37,340 bases of DNA, taken from Planctomycetales bacterium (GTDB lineage Bacteria; Planctomycetota; Planctomycetia; Isosphaerales; Isosphaeraceae). This document shows, piece by piece, positions 15,393 to 23,902 of this stretch. Under the pieces are notes generated by a model. The model ran no database searches. It saw only the letters and a program-made list of their open reading frames with translations, and was not told where the DNA came from. Within the stretch, counting starts at the first letter, position 1. The number at the start of each line of letters is the position of its first letter. Location: positions 1 to 37,340 of the forward strand of contig DAIDHB010000373.1 in assembly GCA_027452145.1 (NCBI GenBank), in the 5' to 3' direction. The translations under genes were made by a program, and so were the position numbers.

Positions 15393-16271
15393 TCAGGGGC
15401 CGCAGGTCACGACCCGGACCCATCCTAGTCCGAGGGTTTGAAGGATCCCCGCGGCGTGCTCGGCCGCGGTCTCGTCTCGGCACAGCCCGAAGTAGGCCGA
15501 GCCGCTCCCACTCATCGCGGACCCGTCGAGCCACGGGCCCAGCTCCGCCAGGGCGTCCCGGACCCGAAGCAGTTCGGGCCGCAGCGCCTCGGCGACGGGT
15601 TGGAGCCGGTTGAACAGGCTCCGTCCCAGCTCCTCTGTCCGCCCGCTCCGCAGGGCCGCCAGGACTTCTCCGGCTCCCCTCGGTTCCTCCGGCGGGACGA
15701 CCCGACGATAAACGTCGGCCGTGCTCACCCCGACCGGCGGACAGACCAGCACCAGGTGATACTTCGAGGTCAACGCCACCGGCTCAATCCGCTCGCCCCT
15801 CCCGCGACAGATCGCGGCGGGGAGGTGATTGAAGAACGGTACGTCGCTGCCGACCTCCGCGGCCAGGGCGTCCAGCCGCCCGGGGTCCATGCGAAGGTCC
15901 CAGAGCCGATCCAGGGCCGCCAGGGTCGCCGCGGCATCGCTCGAGCCGCCGCCCAGGCCGGCCTGCGCGGGGATCGCCTTGGTCAGGTCGATGCTCGCCC
16001 CACGCTCGCAGCCCGTCGCCTCGCGGAGGCGTCGCGCCGCCCGGACTACCAGGTTGTCCGCTCCGTCCGGCAGGGCCGGATCGCTGCACCGCAGGCGGAT
16101 CTCGCCCGACGGCTCGTCCCGGATGCTCAGCACGTCGTGCAGCCCGATACCGACCATCACCGTCTCGATCTCGTGATAGCCGTCCGACCGCCGACCCCGT
16201 ACTTCCAGGAACAGGTTGACTTTCGCCGGCGTGAGGACCTCCACGCCGCCGGCGATCGATCGCATCCTCAT
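15393..16271 (-). CDS. ispE: 4-diphosphocytidyl-2-C-methyl-D-erythritol kinase
   Basis: A 292-residue GHMP-family kinase of the non-mevalonate isoprenoid pathway, which phosphorylates CDP-methylerythritol at the 2-hydroxyl. The N-terminal PAKVNLFLEV carries the substrate Lys, GYHEIETVM follows, the ATP-binding GHMP motif is PAQAGLGGGSSDAAA, and the catalytic Asp lies in GSDVPFF. The frame is open up to 16403, but I chose the ATG at 16271 because GAGGTG lies 8 bases upstream and the family's N-terminal strand begins there. It is followed after 31 bases by spoVG. Confidence 0.93.
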   Translation of the reverse strand: MRMRSIAGGVEVLTPAKVNLFLEVRGRRSDGYHEIETVMVGIGLHDVLSIRDEPSGEIRLRCSDPALPDGADNLVVRAARRLREATGCERGASIDLTKAIPAQAGLGGGSSDAAATLAALDRLWDLRMDPGRLDALAAEVGSDVPFFNHLPAAICRGRGERIEPVALTSKYHLVLVCPPVGVSTADVYRRVVPPEEPRGAGEVLAALRSGRTEELGRSLFNRLQPVAEALRPELLRVRDALAELGPWLDGSAMSGSGSAYFGLCRDETAAEHAAGILQTLGLGWVRVVTCGP

Positions 16272-16591
16272 CGGACCCGCACCTCGAACCAGACCGGATG
16301 CGGCGGCCCACAGCGGGCCCTCGCCCCACGGTCCGAGAATAGCACGACCCTCGCCGTCGCGGAACCAGCGCTCATCGACGTTCGTCTTCCTTTCCGTCGG
16401 CACGAGCGGGTCGGACGTGAGTGCCAGGCCATCCTTGTCCTCATTGCAGGTCTCGAACTGCGGTGGTTCTATCCCGATCGCCGGATCCCCGCAAGGCCGA
16501 AAACTTCACTCAATCGAAAAAGCGAGCCGGGTGCCGACGACCCCGTCGCGAGGGCCCTTCCAGCCCGCCGGAACCGCCCGGTTTTCGGCCG
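16272..16591 (-). promoter_or_regulatory. Gene-free region with weak candidate promoter for ispE-spoVG
   Basis: On the minus strand TTGCGG (16494-16489) and TAGAAC (16471-16466) are 17 bases apart. This would give a leader of about 190 bases. The ispE frame stays open to 16403, so part of this stretch could be coding if an earlier start is used. Confidence 0.3.
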
Positions 16592-17173
16592 TCACTTCCC
16601 CGGCCGGCCGAGCCTCTCGCGCCAGGAACGGAGCCTGGCCGCCCGGTCGCCTTTTCCCAGCGCCTCGAGCGTCCCGATCAGCCCGTCCAGGGCCTCGTAG
16701 AACGGCCGATTCGCGGCTCGCTCCGGCGGCAACCGGCCGCCGAACTGGGGCGGGATCGCCCGCTCGGCCAGCTCGACCGCATAGCCGAAATGGCCCTGCG
16801 CCAGCGACGGGTCCCGGAACTCCTCGACCGCCAGCCGCCCCAGGGCCGCGTGGATCCACAGGTTGTCCCGGCAGACCCCAAGGGCGTAGCGCAGCGCATC
16901 CCTCGCCCCCTCGGGATCGCCCGCCTTCCAGATCTCCAGCCCTTCCTCGTAGTCCAGCTCGCTCTCGGCGACGCAACGGGGATGGACCAGCTCGAAGGCG
17001 TCGCCGCCGATGCTGACCAGGCGGATCGACCCGCGACCCGGCGCTCCTCTGCTGGGACGCGAACCTCTTCCTCCGCCCCGCGGGCGCCCGCTACCGTTCT
17101 TCCGCGGGCCTGGTCGTCCCGGCCCACGCCCCGCGGCGCCTTCACCGGCTCGGTCCTCCTGGGAATCCGACAT
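16592..17173 (-). CDS. Hypothetical protein, basic Gly/Arg N-terminus and TPR-like helical core
   Basis: I do not recognise a named family. The 193-residue product has an N-terminal third that is disordered and rich in Arg, Gly and Pro, which could bind nucleic acid. The rest is predicted helical, with TPR-like spacing (for example AESELDYEEGLEIWKAGD, then DNLWIHAALGRLAVEEF). The start at 17173 was chosen over 17233 because GGGAAG directly precedes it. The neighbours are ispE downstream, after 320 bases, and the Ig-repeat protein gene upstream; neither gap suggests an operon. Confidence 0.6.
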   Translation of the reverse strand: MSDSQEDRAGEGAAGRGPGRPGPRKNGSGRPRGGGRGSRPSRGAPGRGSIRLVSIGGDAFELVHPRCVAESELDYEEGLEIWKAGDPEGARDALRYALGVCRDNLWIHAALGRLAVEEFRDPSLAQGHFGYAVELAERAIPPQFGGRLPPERAANRPFYEALDGLIGTLEALGKGDRAARLRSWRERLGRPGK

Positions 17174-17394
17174 CACTTCCCGTCTCCACCTGACGACGCC
17201 CCGAGAGTCGATTCCAGAGGCCCCGGGAGCCACCGCTGCGGGCGAGCGCCACGTTCCTGGACTCGCCGAAAAGACTTCGGGTCGAGAATCCCGCTCCTCG
17301 GAGCCTGCTCATAGCATACCCATTTCGCGCGGGGCGCGCGAGGGGACGGATCAACGCTGGACGGCCGTGGTGCCGATGTCCCCGGCTCCGTGAC

Positions 17395-18963
17395 TCACTC
17401 GATGGCGAAGGTCGCTTCGCCCTGAACCTTCGAATCGCTTGCCTGGGTGATCCGAATCCGCTCGGCGCCCCCCTTGCCGAAGGTGACGCCGTTCACAAAC
17501 GTATGCGACCCGTGATCGGCCGTCGTGAAGGTGTACGAGGTCGGGGTGATCCGCGCCAGGCCCGGGGTGGCAGGCGACGGCGGGGCGATGTTCAGGGCGG
17601 TGTAGGTTGACGGCGGGAAGTTCGGCAGAGAGTTGGTGGGGCTGTACACAAAAACCGTACCGTCGTAATTGGTCACGGGCCGCCCCCGGGAATCGACGGC
17701 CGTGACGGTGAAACTGAGGGGCTGCTTGACGGCGCCGTAGCGACGTACGGGGGTTACTCGGAAGGACGCGGCGGTCATCGGGGTCACCGTGATGGTCACG
17801 GGAGCCGAAGCGCTTTCGGCGAAGCGGCTGTTCCCCGGTAGGTAGATGGCCTGGACGTGATAGTCACCGGGCTTCTGCAGCTTGCCGGTGGTCAAGGAAA
17901 GGTGCTGGTCGAATCCGCTAACAGCGATCTTGCCGAGCAAGATGGGGTGGGAGCCCATCGTCGTGAACTCCACGACCCCGCCTGCCAGGCTGCTGCTGTG
18001 GTTCTGAACCGTGGCGTTGAAACTGATTTCCTCGCCTTGCTCGATCGTGGTCGTCGGTGCCTGGAGCGCGGTTGTGGTTGGGTCGTGGTGCGTGCTGGGC
18101 GTGATCGTTACCTGGAGGGGGGCCGAGGTGCTGGCTGTGAAGTCGCTGTTGCTGGGCGTGAATCTGGCTTCAATGGCGTAGGGTGCGACCTGCGTTAACT
18201 TGTTGGTCGAGATGGTCGCGCGGTTCTTCCCCGCCTGGATGGCCGCCTGATTCGTTTGGCCGAAGATCGATTGAAGGGCCTGGACGAACGAGGAGGAAGA
18301 TGTGGTGGTCGCCTGGTTGATCGAGACCTGACCAAGGAGGATCGATTGAGGCGACCTGCTGTAGAACTGAACGGTCCCCGAGATCGGTAGCACCTTTCCC
18401 GCGTCGACCTGATTGCCCGTGCCCGCATCCTTCACAACGGCGAGCAAGGGGACGGACTGTCCCGACTCGGCCCGGGAGGCGCCGGTGACAAGGATGACCT
18501 TGGTGGGCACATGGATCGGCTGAGGGATCACCTGCACCGTCGCCGTCGCCGACGCCGGCGCGATCCGCCCGTTATGGGGGTCGTAGCTGGCGATGACGGT
18601 GTAATTGGAGAGCTTCGTGAGGAGGGCCGTCGTGACGGCTGCCACTCCGGCGCTGTTGACATTAACACTGCCCAGGTTGAGCTGCTCGGGCCCCCTGGTC
18701 GTAAAATTGACCTTGCCCGTTGTCACCGGCGCATGGGTGCTGGCGTTCTCGATGACCGCGGCGAAGGTGACGTTGGCCCCAGTCACGGCGGTCTTCAACG
18801 ATTGGTCAAGGACCATGGTCGTCGGCACCTGCGCGCTCGTCGCGGCGGCCGACGCTCCGGCCCCACTGAGGAGTGTCCGTCCTTCCAGGGCCTCCAGGGC
18901 ATACCGCGCGGACGCCGGGCGTCGACGCGAGTCCCGGTCCCATCGGCGCGCAAGAGACGGCAT
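17395..18963 (-). CDS. Ig-like repeat surface protein with LE-x-R-x-LLS N-terminal motif
   Basis: A 522-residue exported protein. A strong ribosome site (GGAGGA, 5 bases away) fixes the start at 18963. The N-terminus is basic (RRWDRDSRRR), followed by LEALEGRTLLS (residues 23-33), a motif seen at the N-terminus of many planctomycete exported proteins and twice more in this window. The rest consists of about four beta-sandwich repeats of roughly 100 residues: three begin with a PTxxxL/TTxL stretch and contain GxVxF-type strands, as in bacterial Ig-like repeats, and the last contains VTAVDSRGRPVTNYDGTV. No catalytic domain, C-terminal anchor or sorting motif is visible. Probably a cell-surface or matrix protein. 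Confidence 0.8.
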   Translation of the reverse strand: MPSLARRWDRDSRRRPASARYALEALEGRTLLSGAGASAAATSAQVPTTMVLDQSLKTAVTGANVTFAAVIENASTHAPVTTGKVNFTTRGPEQLNLGSVNVNSAGVAAVTTALLTKLSNYTVIASYDPHNGRIAPASATATVQVIPQPIHVPTKVILVTGASRAESGQSVPLLAVVKDAGTGNQVDAGKVLPISGTVQFYSRSPQSILLGQVSINQATTTSSSSFVQALQSIFGQTNQAAIQAGKNRATISTNKLTQVAPYAIEARFTPSNSDFTASTSAPLQVTITPSTHHDPTTTALQAPTTTIEQGEEISFNATVQNHSSSLAGGVVEFTTMGSHPILLGKIAVSGFDQHLSLTTGKLQKPGDYHVQAIYLPGNSRFAESASAPVTITVTPMTAASFRVTPVRRYGAVKQPLSFTVTAVDSRGRPVTNYDGTVFVYSPTNSLPNFPPSTYTALNIAPPSPATPGLARITPTSYTFTTADHGSHTFVNGVTFGKGGAERIRITQASDSKVQGEATFAIE

Positions 18964-19142
18964 CAGTTCCTCCGTGATCCGGACAGCGGAGTTCGAGCCG
19001 GACCGTTTGCCCGGTCCGGTCAGGACTTCAGGCGAGCGGAGTCGACTCCAGGACGCGTTCCGGGTCCGCGGCAACAAGAAATGACGTGAAATCGATTGGG
19101 CGAAGTGACTTTCCGGGACCTCGGAGCGCACAGAGGCGGGAC

Positions 19143-19170
19143 ATTATCATGGGACGCGGTCGGCTGGCAA
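19143..19170 (-). promoter_or_regulatory. Candidate promoter for the Ig-repeat protein
   Basis: On the minus strand TTGCCA (19170-19165) and GATAAT (19148-19143) are separated by 16 bases. The leader would be about 170 bases. Apart from this and the hairpin at 19298-19324, the stretch 18964-19339 holds nothing recognisable. Confidence 0.5.
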
Positions 19171-19297
19171 GGCGAGCCGGCCACCTTGATGGCCTCATGG
19201 CGTCGCGATTCTGCGGTTTTTGGTCGGCTTTCACCGGGCTGCGGGCGCGGCTGACGCGAGATTCATCAACTCGATGGTTGCGATCATCGGTTCTGAG

Positions 19298-19324
19298 CGG
19301 GGAGCCGGTGAGCCCGGCTCCCCG
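19298..19324 (-). terminator. 11-bp hairpin ending the MerR/VIT-VWA transcript
   Basis: CGGGGAGCCGG (19298-19308) pairs perfectly with CCGGCTCCCCG (19314-19324) around a 5-base loop. It begins 16 bases past the stop of the minus-strand VIT-VWA gene. No U tract follows. Confidence 0.5.
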
Positions 19325-19339
19325 AGCAGGATCCAGAAC

Positions 19340-21973
19340 CTACTTCCAGAACGAGCCCTTGCGGGGCTGGAGGAACCCGCAGATCGCTGCGGCCAGCTCT
19401 CCCGCGTTGGCGTAGCTAGCCGCAGGGTCTCGCTCGAACGCCTTGAGGCAAATGCCCTCGAGCTCATTCGGGATCGTCTCGACGAGCTGGCGTGGTCGGA
19501 TGAGGCGGCCACGGCTGGGTCTGGCGCGGGCGACTTCGGGGTACGGTTCCCGGCCGGTCAGGAGCCGGTACAGGATCACACCGAGGGCATGCACCTCGGC
19601 CTGGGCCGAGTCGGTCGACCGTCGGGGAGCGCCCTTTCCGCGACCGGTCAGCGCCGCGGTGGGACTCTCGAAAAATGGCTCGATCCTGACCAGGCGGAGA
19701 GTCGCCGCGTCGATCACGATCCGCTCGGGGTCGAGGTTCCCACGCAGCGGGCCTTGATCGCGAAGGCGCTGCACGGCCTCGGCGATCTCGGCGACGAGGG
19801 TCGCGGCCTCGCTCGGGTCGATCGGAGCGCCGTTGGCCAGGACGTCGGCCAGCGTGCGGGGCGCTTCTTCCTTCTCCGGAAGCTCACCGGTGTCCTCGAA
19901 CTCGCCGAGGCTGAATACCTCGTCATCTGGGGCCTCCGCCAGCATGGAGTCGCACGAATTCTCGGGGGCTTCCCCGCCGAATGGGGCCGCCGGGAGCGAC
20001 AGCGAAAACGCCCATTCTGCGTCCGGCGGGGCCATGAAAGCGCCGATGAACTCCGCGTATCCCGCCGGCAGTTCGACCGGCTGCGTGACGCGGTGGATCC
20101 GGCCCCCGGGATTGGCGACCTGCGAGCGGTCCACGGCCACATAGGCAGTGAAGCGGCAAAGCACGCCGAACCGGAGTGAGATCGCGACGATGGCCTTTTC
20201 GAGTGTGGCAAGGTCGCCGTCATGACTGGCATAGCGGTCCTCGAGCTGGCGCACCTGGCCGCGGGCCCAGGCCGAGGCGATCGCGGGGTTCTCGCGGACC
20301 TCCGCCGGAACACGCTCCTCGCGGACCGTGCCCGCCGCGTCGAGACCGTGGACGGCGATCTCGCCTGAAGCAGGCCCTCGATAGCGGCCGAGCACCAGCA
20401 GCGGCGAGCCGGGGAACAGGTCTGGCAGCCGGCGCGGGACGACCTCGCCCGGCTCGATTGCCAGGCCCTCGGGATCGAGACTCAGGCCAGTTAAAATCGG
20501 CGTGCCGATCCGGCGGTGGATCGCGTCCATCGCCTCGTCCAGGCGATCCTCCGATTCGACCAGCTCGCACGAGCCGCCGCCGCGTTCCGCGAGGCGCCTG
20601 AGGAACCCTTCGTTCACGGCCTGGTCGATCCCGATCGTAAAGACGCGAAGCTTGGACAGCCGTTTCCCCAGCCTGCGGAGGATCTGATCCTCGTTGCCGA
20701 CCTGGCCGTCGGTGATGAGCACGAGGATCTGGTCCCGTCCCGCGTCCTGCTTCTTCGAGGCCCCGAGCAGCTTGACCGCGCGATCGAGCGGCTCGGCCAT
20801 CTCGGTCCCGCCACGCGCGTCGACCCGGGCCAGAAACTCCACCGCGCGGAACCGCGTTCGGTCGGTCGCCGGCGAGAGCGCCGGTCCTCGATCGTCGGGC
20901 GACTCGATCGTCGAGTCGAACGCCAGTACGCCGAAGCGATCGGCGTCGGTCAGGGTGTCGACCATCCGGGCGACGGCGCGGCGGGCCGAGACCATCTTCC
21001 AGCCGCCCATGCTGCCGGATCGGTCGAGCACGAAGACGATGTCGCGCGGTCGTGGCGAGTGGGCACCGGCATCGTCGGGCGGAATGACCGTCAGCGCGAA
21101 TGTTCCCTCGCCGCCACCGTCCGGGTCCGGGTGGACGCTCAGTGTCGAGCGGATCCCGTGGCCTCCCAGCCGGAACCTCAGGATGAAGTCGCGATCGAGG
21201 CGTTCGGCGGGATGGATGCGGATCACCCGGTATCCGTCGCGGACTTCCTCCTGCACGGCATGCAGGCTCGACCGGACCTCGCCCGTCGCCGCGGCGCCGT
21301 CGTGCAGCTCGACGCGGAGTCCCAGCCGGATCGGGTTGGGGAATCCGGGCAGGAGCACCGGCGGGCTGATCCGCGAGGCGTCCGGGACGGCATTTGTGTC
21401 GACGGCCGTCCCGTCCCCCACCGACGGACCCGGCAGCGGCGTGCCCGGGATGTAGCGGGGTCCGACCACGAGCGGGAAGCGGAAGGTCGCCTCTCCATCC
21501 GAATACGGCAAGACGCCGCAGAGGGTCAGCTCGACTGTCGCTCGCTCGCCCGGCAGGATGTTTCCCACACGGAGATTGAAGACACCTGGCCGGTCCTCCT
21601 CGGCGATGGCCGCACGCCGGCCCTCGGTGATCGCGACGTCATAATCCCGGCGCGCCTGGGCACGCTCTTCGAGAGTGCCCTCGATCTCGCGGCCGCCGAC
21701 CGTCATCCGGAACCCGGTCACCGCGGCCCGATCCGGCAGCGGGAAGATGTATGCGGCCTCCAGCGGCTCGCCGCAGCCGTTGACGAACGCCTGCCGCACG
21801 ACCACCCGAGCCAGCAGGCCGTCGATCCGGGCGCTGACGTCCATCGATTCCAGCGGCAGGCCGCCGCGCTCGGTCCGTAGCGAGCCGAAGCCCGACGCAT
21901 CGTCGGCCGGGGAAGACGATGTCGGGTGCGCGGACAGTTCGGCGTCCGGAATCACGGGAAGCGATCGGCTCAT
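19340..21973 (-). CDS. VIT-VWA domain protein with degenerate protein-kinase C-lobe
   Basis: An 877-residue protein. The N-terminal ~170 residues form a VIT (inter-alpha-trypsin inhibitor type) domain (AYIFPLPDRAAVTGFRM, EGTLEERAQARRDYD). A VWA domain follows at about 320-500 with a complete MIDAS metal site: DRSGSMGG, the Thr in GGTEM, and the Asp in ITDGQ. The last ~150 residues resemble only the C-lobe of a Hanks-type kinase (VHALGVILYRLLTGREPYP, then helices ending in a SYANAGELAAAI stretch). The HRDLKPEN motif reads RGNLDPER and DFG reads IEP, and no N-lobe is present, so it cannot be catalytic and should be a binding module. No signal peptide is seen. GGGGAGGAG precedes the start. Its ATG overlaps the TGA of the upstream MerR-like gene (ATGA), so the two are translationally coupled. 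Confidence 0.88.
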   Translation of the reverse strand: MSRSLPVIPDAELSAHPTSSSPADDASGFGSLRTERGGLPLESMDVSARIDGLLARVVVRQAFVNGCGEPLEAAYIFPLPDRAAVTGFRMTVGGREIEGTLEERAQARRDYDVAITEGRRAAIAEEDRPGVFNLRVGNILPGERATVELTLCGVLPYSDGEATFRFPLVVGPRYIPGTPLPGPSVGDGTAVDTNAVPDASRISPPVLLPGFPNPIRLGLRVELHDGAAATGEVRSSLHAVQEEVRDGYRVIRIHPAERLDRDFILRFRLGGHGIRSTLSVHPDPDGGGEGTFALTVIPPDDAGAHSPRPRDIVFVLDRSGSMGGWKMVSARRAVARMVDTLTDADRFGVLAFDSTIESPDDRGPALSPATDRTRFRAVEFLARVDARGGTEMAEPLDRAVKLLGASKKQDAGRDQILVLITDGQVGNEDQILRRLGKRLSKLRVFTIGIDQAVNEGFLRRLAERGGGSCELVESEDRLDEAMDAIHRRIGTPILTGLSLDPEGLAIEPGEVVPRRLPDLFPGSPLLVLGRYRGPASGEIAVHGLDAAGTVREERVPAEVRENPAIASAWARGQVRQLEDRYASHDGDLATLEKAIVAISLRFGVLCRFTAYVAVDRSQVANPGGRIHRVTQPVELPAGYAEFIGAFMAPPDAEWAFSLSLPAAPFGGEAPENSCDSMLAEAPDDEVFSLGEFEDTGELPEKEEAPRTLADVLANGAPIDPSEAATLVAEIAEAVQRLRDQGPLRGNLDPERIVIDAATLRLVRIEPFFESPTAALTGRGKGAPRRSTDSAQAEVHALGVILYRLLTGREPYPEVARARPSRGRLIRPRQLVETIPNELEGICLKAFERDPAASYANAGELAAAICGFLQPRKGSFWK

Positions 21974-22620
21974 GGGACATCTCCTCCCCTGGCGGGCTCG
22001 ATGAGTTGGTGACGCGTCAGTACGCGGAGCAGCGATCCCGCGGCGGCCTCGATGGCCGCCACGTCGCGAGCTTCGAGCGGGCGCCTCGGCGCCAGCAGCA
22101 AGGTCACCCCCTCGCGCAAGGGCAGCCCAATCCACAACCCGGCAAGTCCCGTCGCGGCCTCGCCAGACCCGGACGACGACGCCGGCTCCTCTTCCGTCCG
22201 CTCTGACGCCGGCACCTCCTTCCAGAACGCACGATCCGAACGCGGCGTGGCCGACTCCGGTGCGGGTGTCGCGGCGTTGGAGCCGCCCGATCCCTCCGGC
22301 ACGGTCTCCCCGATCTTCGCCAGCTCGGCATCCGTCCGCCCCGCCAGCCGCCCCTGCACCTCGACAAGGCTGCGGCCCGACGCCTGGAGCTTCTTGATCG
22401 CCACGAGCTGGAGCAGATGCCGTCGACCGTAAAGCGCCGTCCGCCCGCGCAGCTCCGCCGGCCGATCCACCAGCCCGAGCGTGGTGTAATACCGGATCGT
22501 GCGGCGATCGGGCACATCCCGAACCCGGCCGCTCGCTGCGCCGTCGTAACCCCGCGAGAGCGCCTCGGCCACCCGCGCCGCCAGCTCGTCCAGCGTCCAT
22601 TGTTCCGTCGGGCTGTTCAT
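21970..22620 (-). CDS. MerR-family transcriptional regulator
   Basis: A 216-residue protein. Residues about 8-95 show a MerR-type winged helix: the DVPDRRTIRYYTTLGLV recognition region, then GRTALYGRRHLLQLVAIKKL and LVEVQGRLAG leading into the dimerisation helix. The second half is low-complexity Ser/Glu/Ala followed by a ~65-residue C-terminal segment (GLWIGLPLREGVTLLLA) that I cannot assign; it holds no Cys-based metal site. The frame is open to 22821, but the ATG at 22620 coincides with the predicted transcription start and directly precedes the HTH domain. Its stop overlaps the VIT-VWA start by 4 bases. The inverted repeat over its promoter suggests self-regulation. It diverges from pdxA. 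Confidence 0.82.
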   Translation of the reverse strand: MNSPTEQWTLDELAARVAEALSRGYDGAASGRVRDVPDRRTIRYYTTLGLVDRPAELRGRTALYGRRHLLQLVAIKKLQASGRSLVEVQGRLAGRTDAELAKIGETVPEGSGGSNAATPAPESATPRSDRAFWKEVPASERTEEEPASSSGSGEAATGLAGLWIGLPLREGVTLLLAPRRPLEARDVAAIEAAAGSLLRVLTRHQLIEPARGGDVP

Positions 22621-22655
22621 GACAGTGTTATATCGAGCTGATGTGACACTGTCAA
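22620..22655 (-). promoter_or_regulatory. Leaderless sigma70 promoter inside a 9-bp inverted repeat (autoregulatory operator)
   Basis: On the minus strand TTGACA (22655-22650), a 17-base spacer and TATAAC (22632-22627) form a near-consensus promoter. Six bases separate the -10 from the A of the ATG at 22620, so the transcript should begin at the start codon. Perfect 9-bp arms TGACAGTGT (22620-22628) and ACACTGTCA (22646-22654) are separated by 17 bases. One arm covers the -35, the other the end of the -10 and the start site. This is a good site for repression by the encoded MerR-like protein. Confidence 0.7.
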
Positions 22656-22819
22656 ATGGCTTCTCGGCGGACGGTACAGATTCTGGGGAGCGTCGTGGCA
22701 CTGGCCGGCTAGTGGCGGTCTTGTGGGGCCGCATAGAATGGAATGGATCGGTGGTGTCGAGCCCGGCGGGATCGGATCCGACAGGGTCTGCGCCGGGGTG
22801 GTTTGTTACGGGATCCGAC

Positions 22820-23902
22820 ATGAAGACTTCAGCGGGCCGGCCCGTGGTCGGCCTGACGATGGGAGATGTGGCGGGGATCGGGCCCGAGGTGATCGCGCGG
22901 GCCTGGCTCGATCCGGCGTTTCATGCGATGGCACGGCCGCTCGTGATCGGCGATCCGGTGATCCTCCGCCGCGCGGTCCGGTTGGTCGGGGGGGCCGAGC
23001 CGCCCGAGATCCAGCCGATCGAGACGCCCGAGCGGGCTGACCCGTCGCCTCGGGTGATGCCGTGTCTGTCCACCCGCGCGGCGGCCGACCTGGGCGAAGT
23101 CCGGCCGGCGACGGTCGACCCCCGCGCCGGTCGGGCCGCATACGAGTTCCTGGTGGACGCGATCGATCTGGCGCTGGCCGGCCGGATCGACGCGATCGTG
23201 ACGCTGCCGCTGAACAAGTACGCCCTTCACGCCGCAGGCGTGCACCACCCCGGCCACACCGAGATCCTGGCCGATCGGTGCCAGGCTCCGGATCACGCGA
23301 TGATGCTCTACCTCGAAGGGGCCGCGGCGCCAGCCGCGACCGGCGAGGATGGTCAGGTCGAGGGGCACGGCCTGGGCGTGGTCCACGTGACGCTCCACGT
23401 CGCTCTGCGGAGGGTGTTCGACCTGCTCGACCGCGACGCGATCGTGTCGAAGATCCGCCTCGCCGATCGGGCGATGCGGCCATTGACCGCCGGGCGACGT
23501 CCCCGAATTGCCGTGGCCTCGCTGAATCCCCATGCCGGCGAGGACGGTCTGTTCGGCGATGAGGAACGCACGACGATCGCCCCGGCCGTCGAGGACGCGA
23601 GGCGGGAGGGGCTCGACGTGACGGGCCCGCTTCCCAACGACACGCTGTTCTATCACGGGCTCGGCGGCGAGTACGACGCGATCGTGGCGATGTATCACGA
23701 CCAGGGGCATATCGCGCTGAAGACCGTGGGCTTTCAGCGGGGGGTGAACGTCACGCTGGGCCTTCCGATCGTGCGGACGAGCGTCGCCCACGGGACGGCC
23801 TTCGACATCGCCTGGCAGGGCCGGGCCGACGCATCCAGCCTGATCGCCGCGACCCGCGTGGCCGGCCGGATCGTCGCCGGCCGACGGATCAGCGGCGGAT
23901 GA
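22820..23902 (+). CDS. pdxA: 4-hydroxythreonine-4-phosphate dehydrogenase
   Basis: A 360-residue enzyme of pyridoxal phosphate synthesis, which oxidises 4-phosphohydroxythreonine with NAD, leading to the aminoketone used by PdxJ. Family motifs are visible in order: GLTMGDVAGIGPEV at the N-terminus, LPLNKYALHAAG, the metal-ligand HPGHTEILA, a second metal region YHDQGHIALKT, and GLPIVRTSVAHGTAFDIA near the C-terminus. The length is about 30 residues above E. coli PdxA. The ATG at 22820 opens directly into the first motif; the frame runs upstream to 22619 across the divergent promoter, which is unlikely to be coding. Its 3' end overlaps the convergent minus-strand gene by 14 bases. Confidence 0.94.
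   Translation: MKTSAGRPVVGLTMGDVAGIGPEVIARAWLDPAFHAMARPLVIGDPVILRRAVRLVGGAEPPEIQPIETPERADPSPRVMPCLSTRAAADLGEVRPATVDPRAGRAAYEFLVDAIDLALAGRIDAIVTLPLNKYALHAAGVHHPGHTEILADRCQAPDHAMMLYLEGAAAPAATGEDGQVEGHGLGVVHVTLHVALRRVFDLLDRDAIVSKIRLADRAMRPLTAGRRPRIAVASLNPHAGEDGLFGDEERTTIAPAVEDARREGLDVTGPLPNDTLFYHGLGGEYDAIVAMYHDQGHIALKTVGFQRGVNVTLGLPIVRTSVAHGTAFDIAWQGRADASSLIAATRVAGRIVAGRRISGG

Noticed and set aside
15438..16700. Plus-strand open frame of 420 codons over ispE
   Set aside because: It lies opposite ispE, whose family motifs are clear, and is compositionally a shadow.
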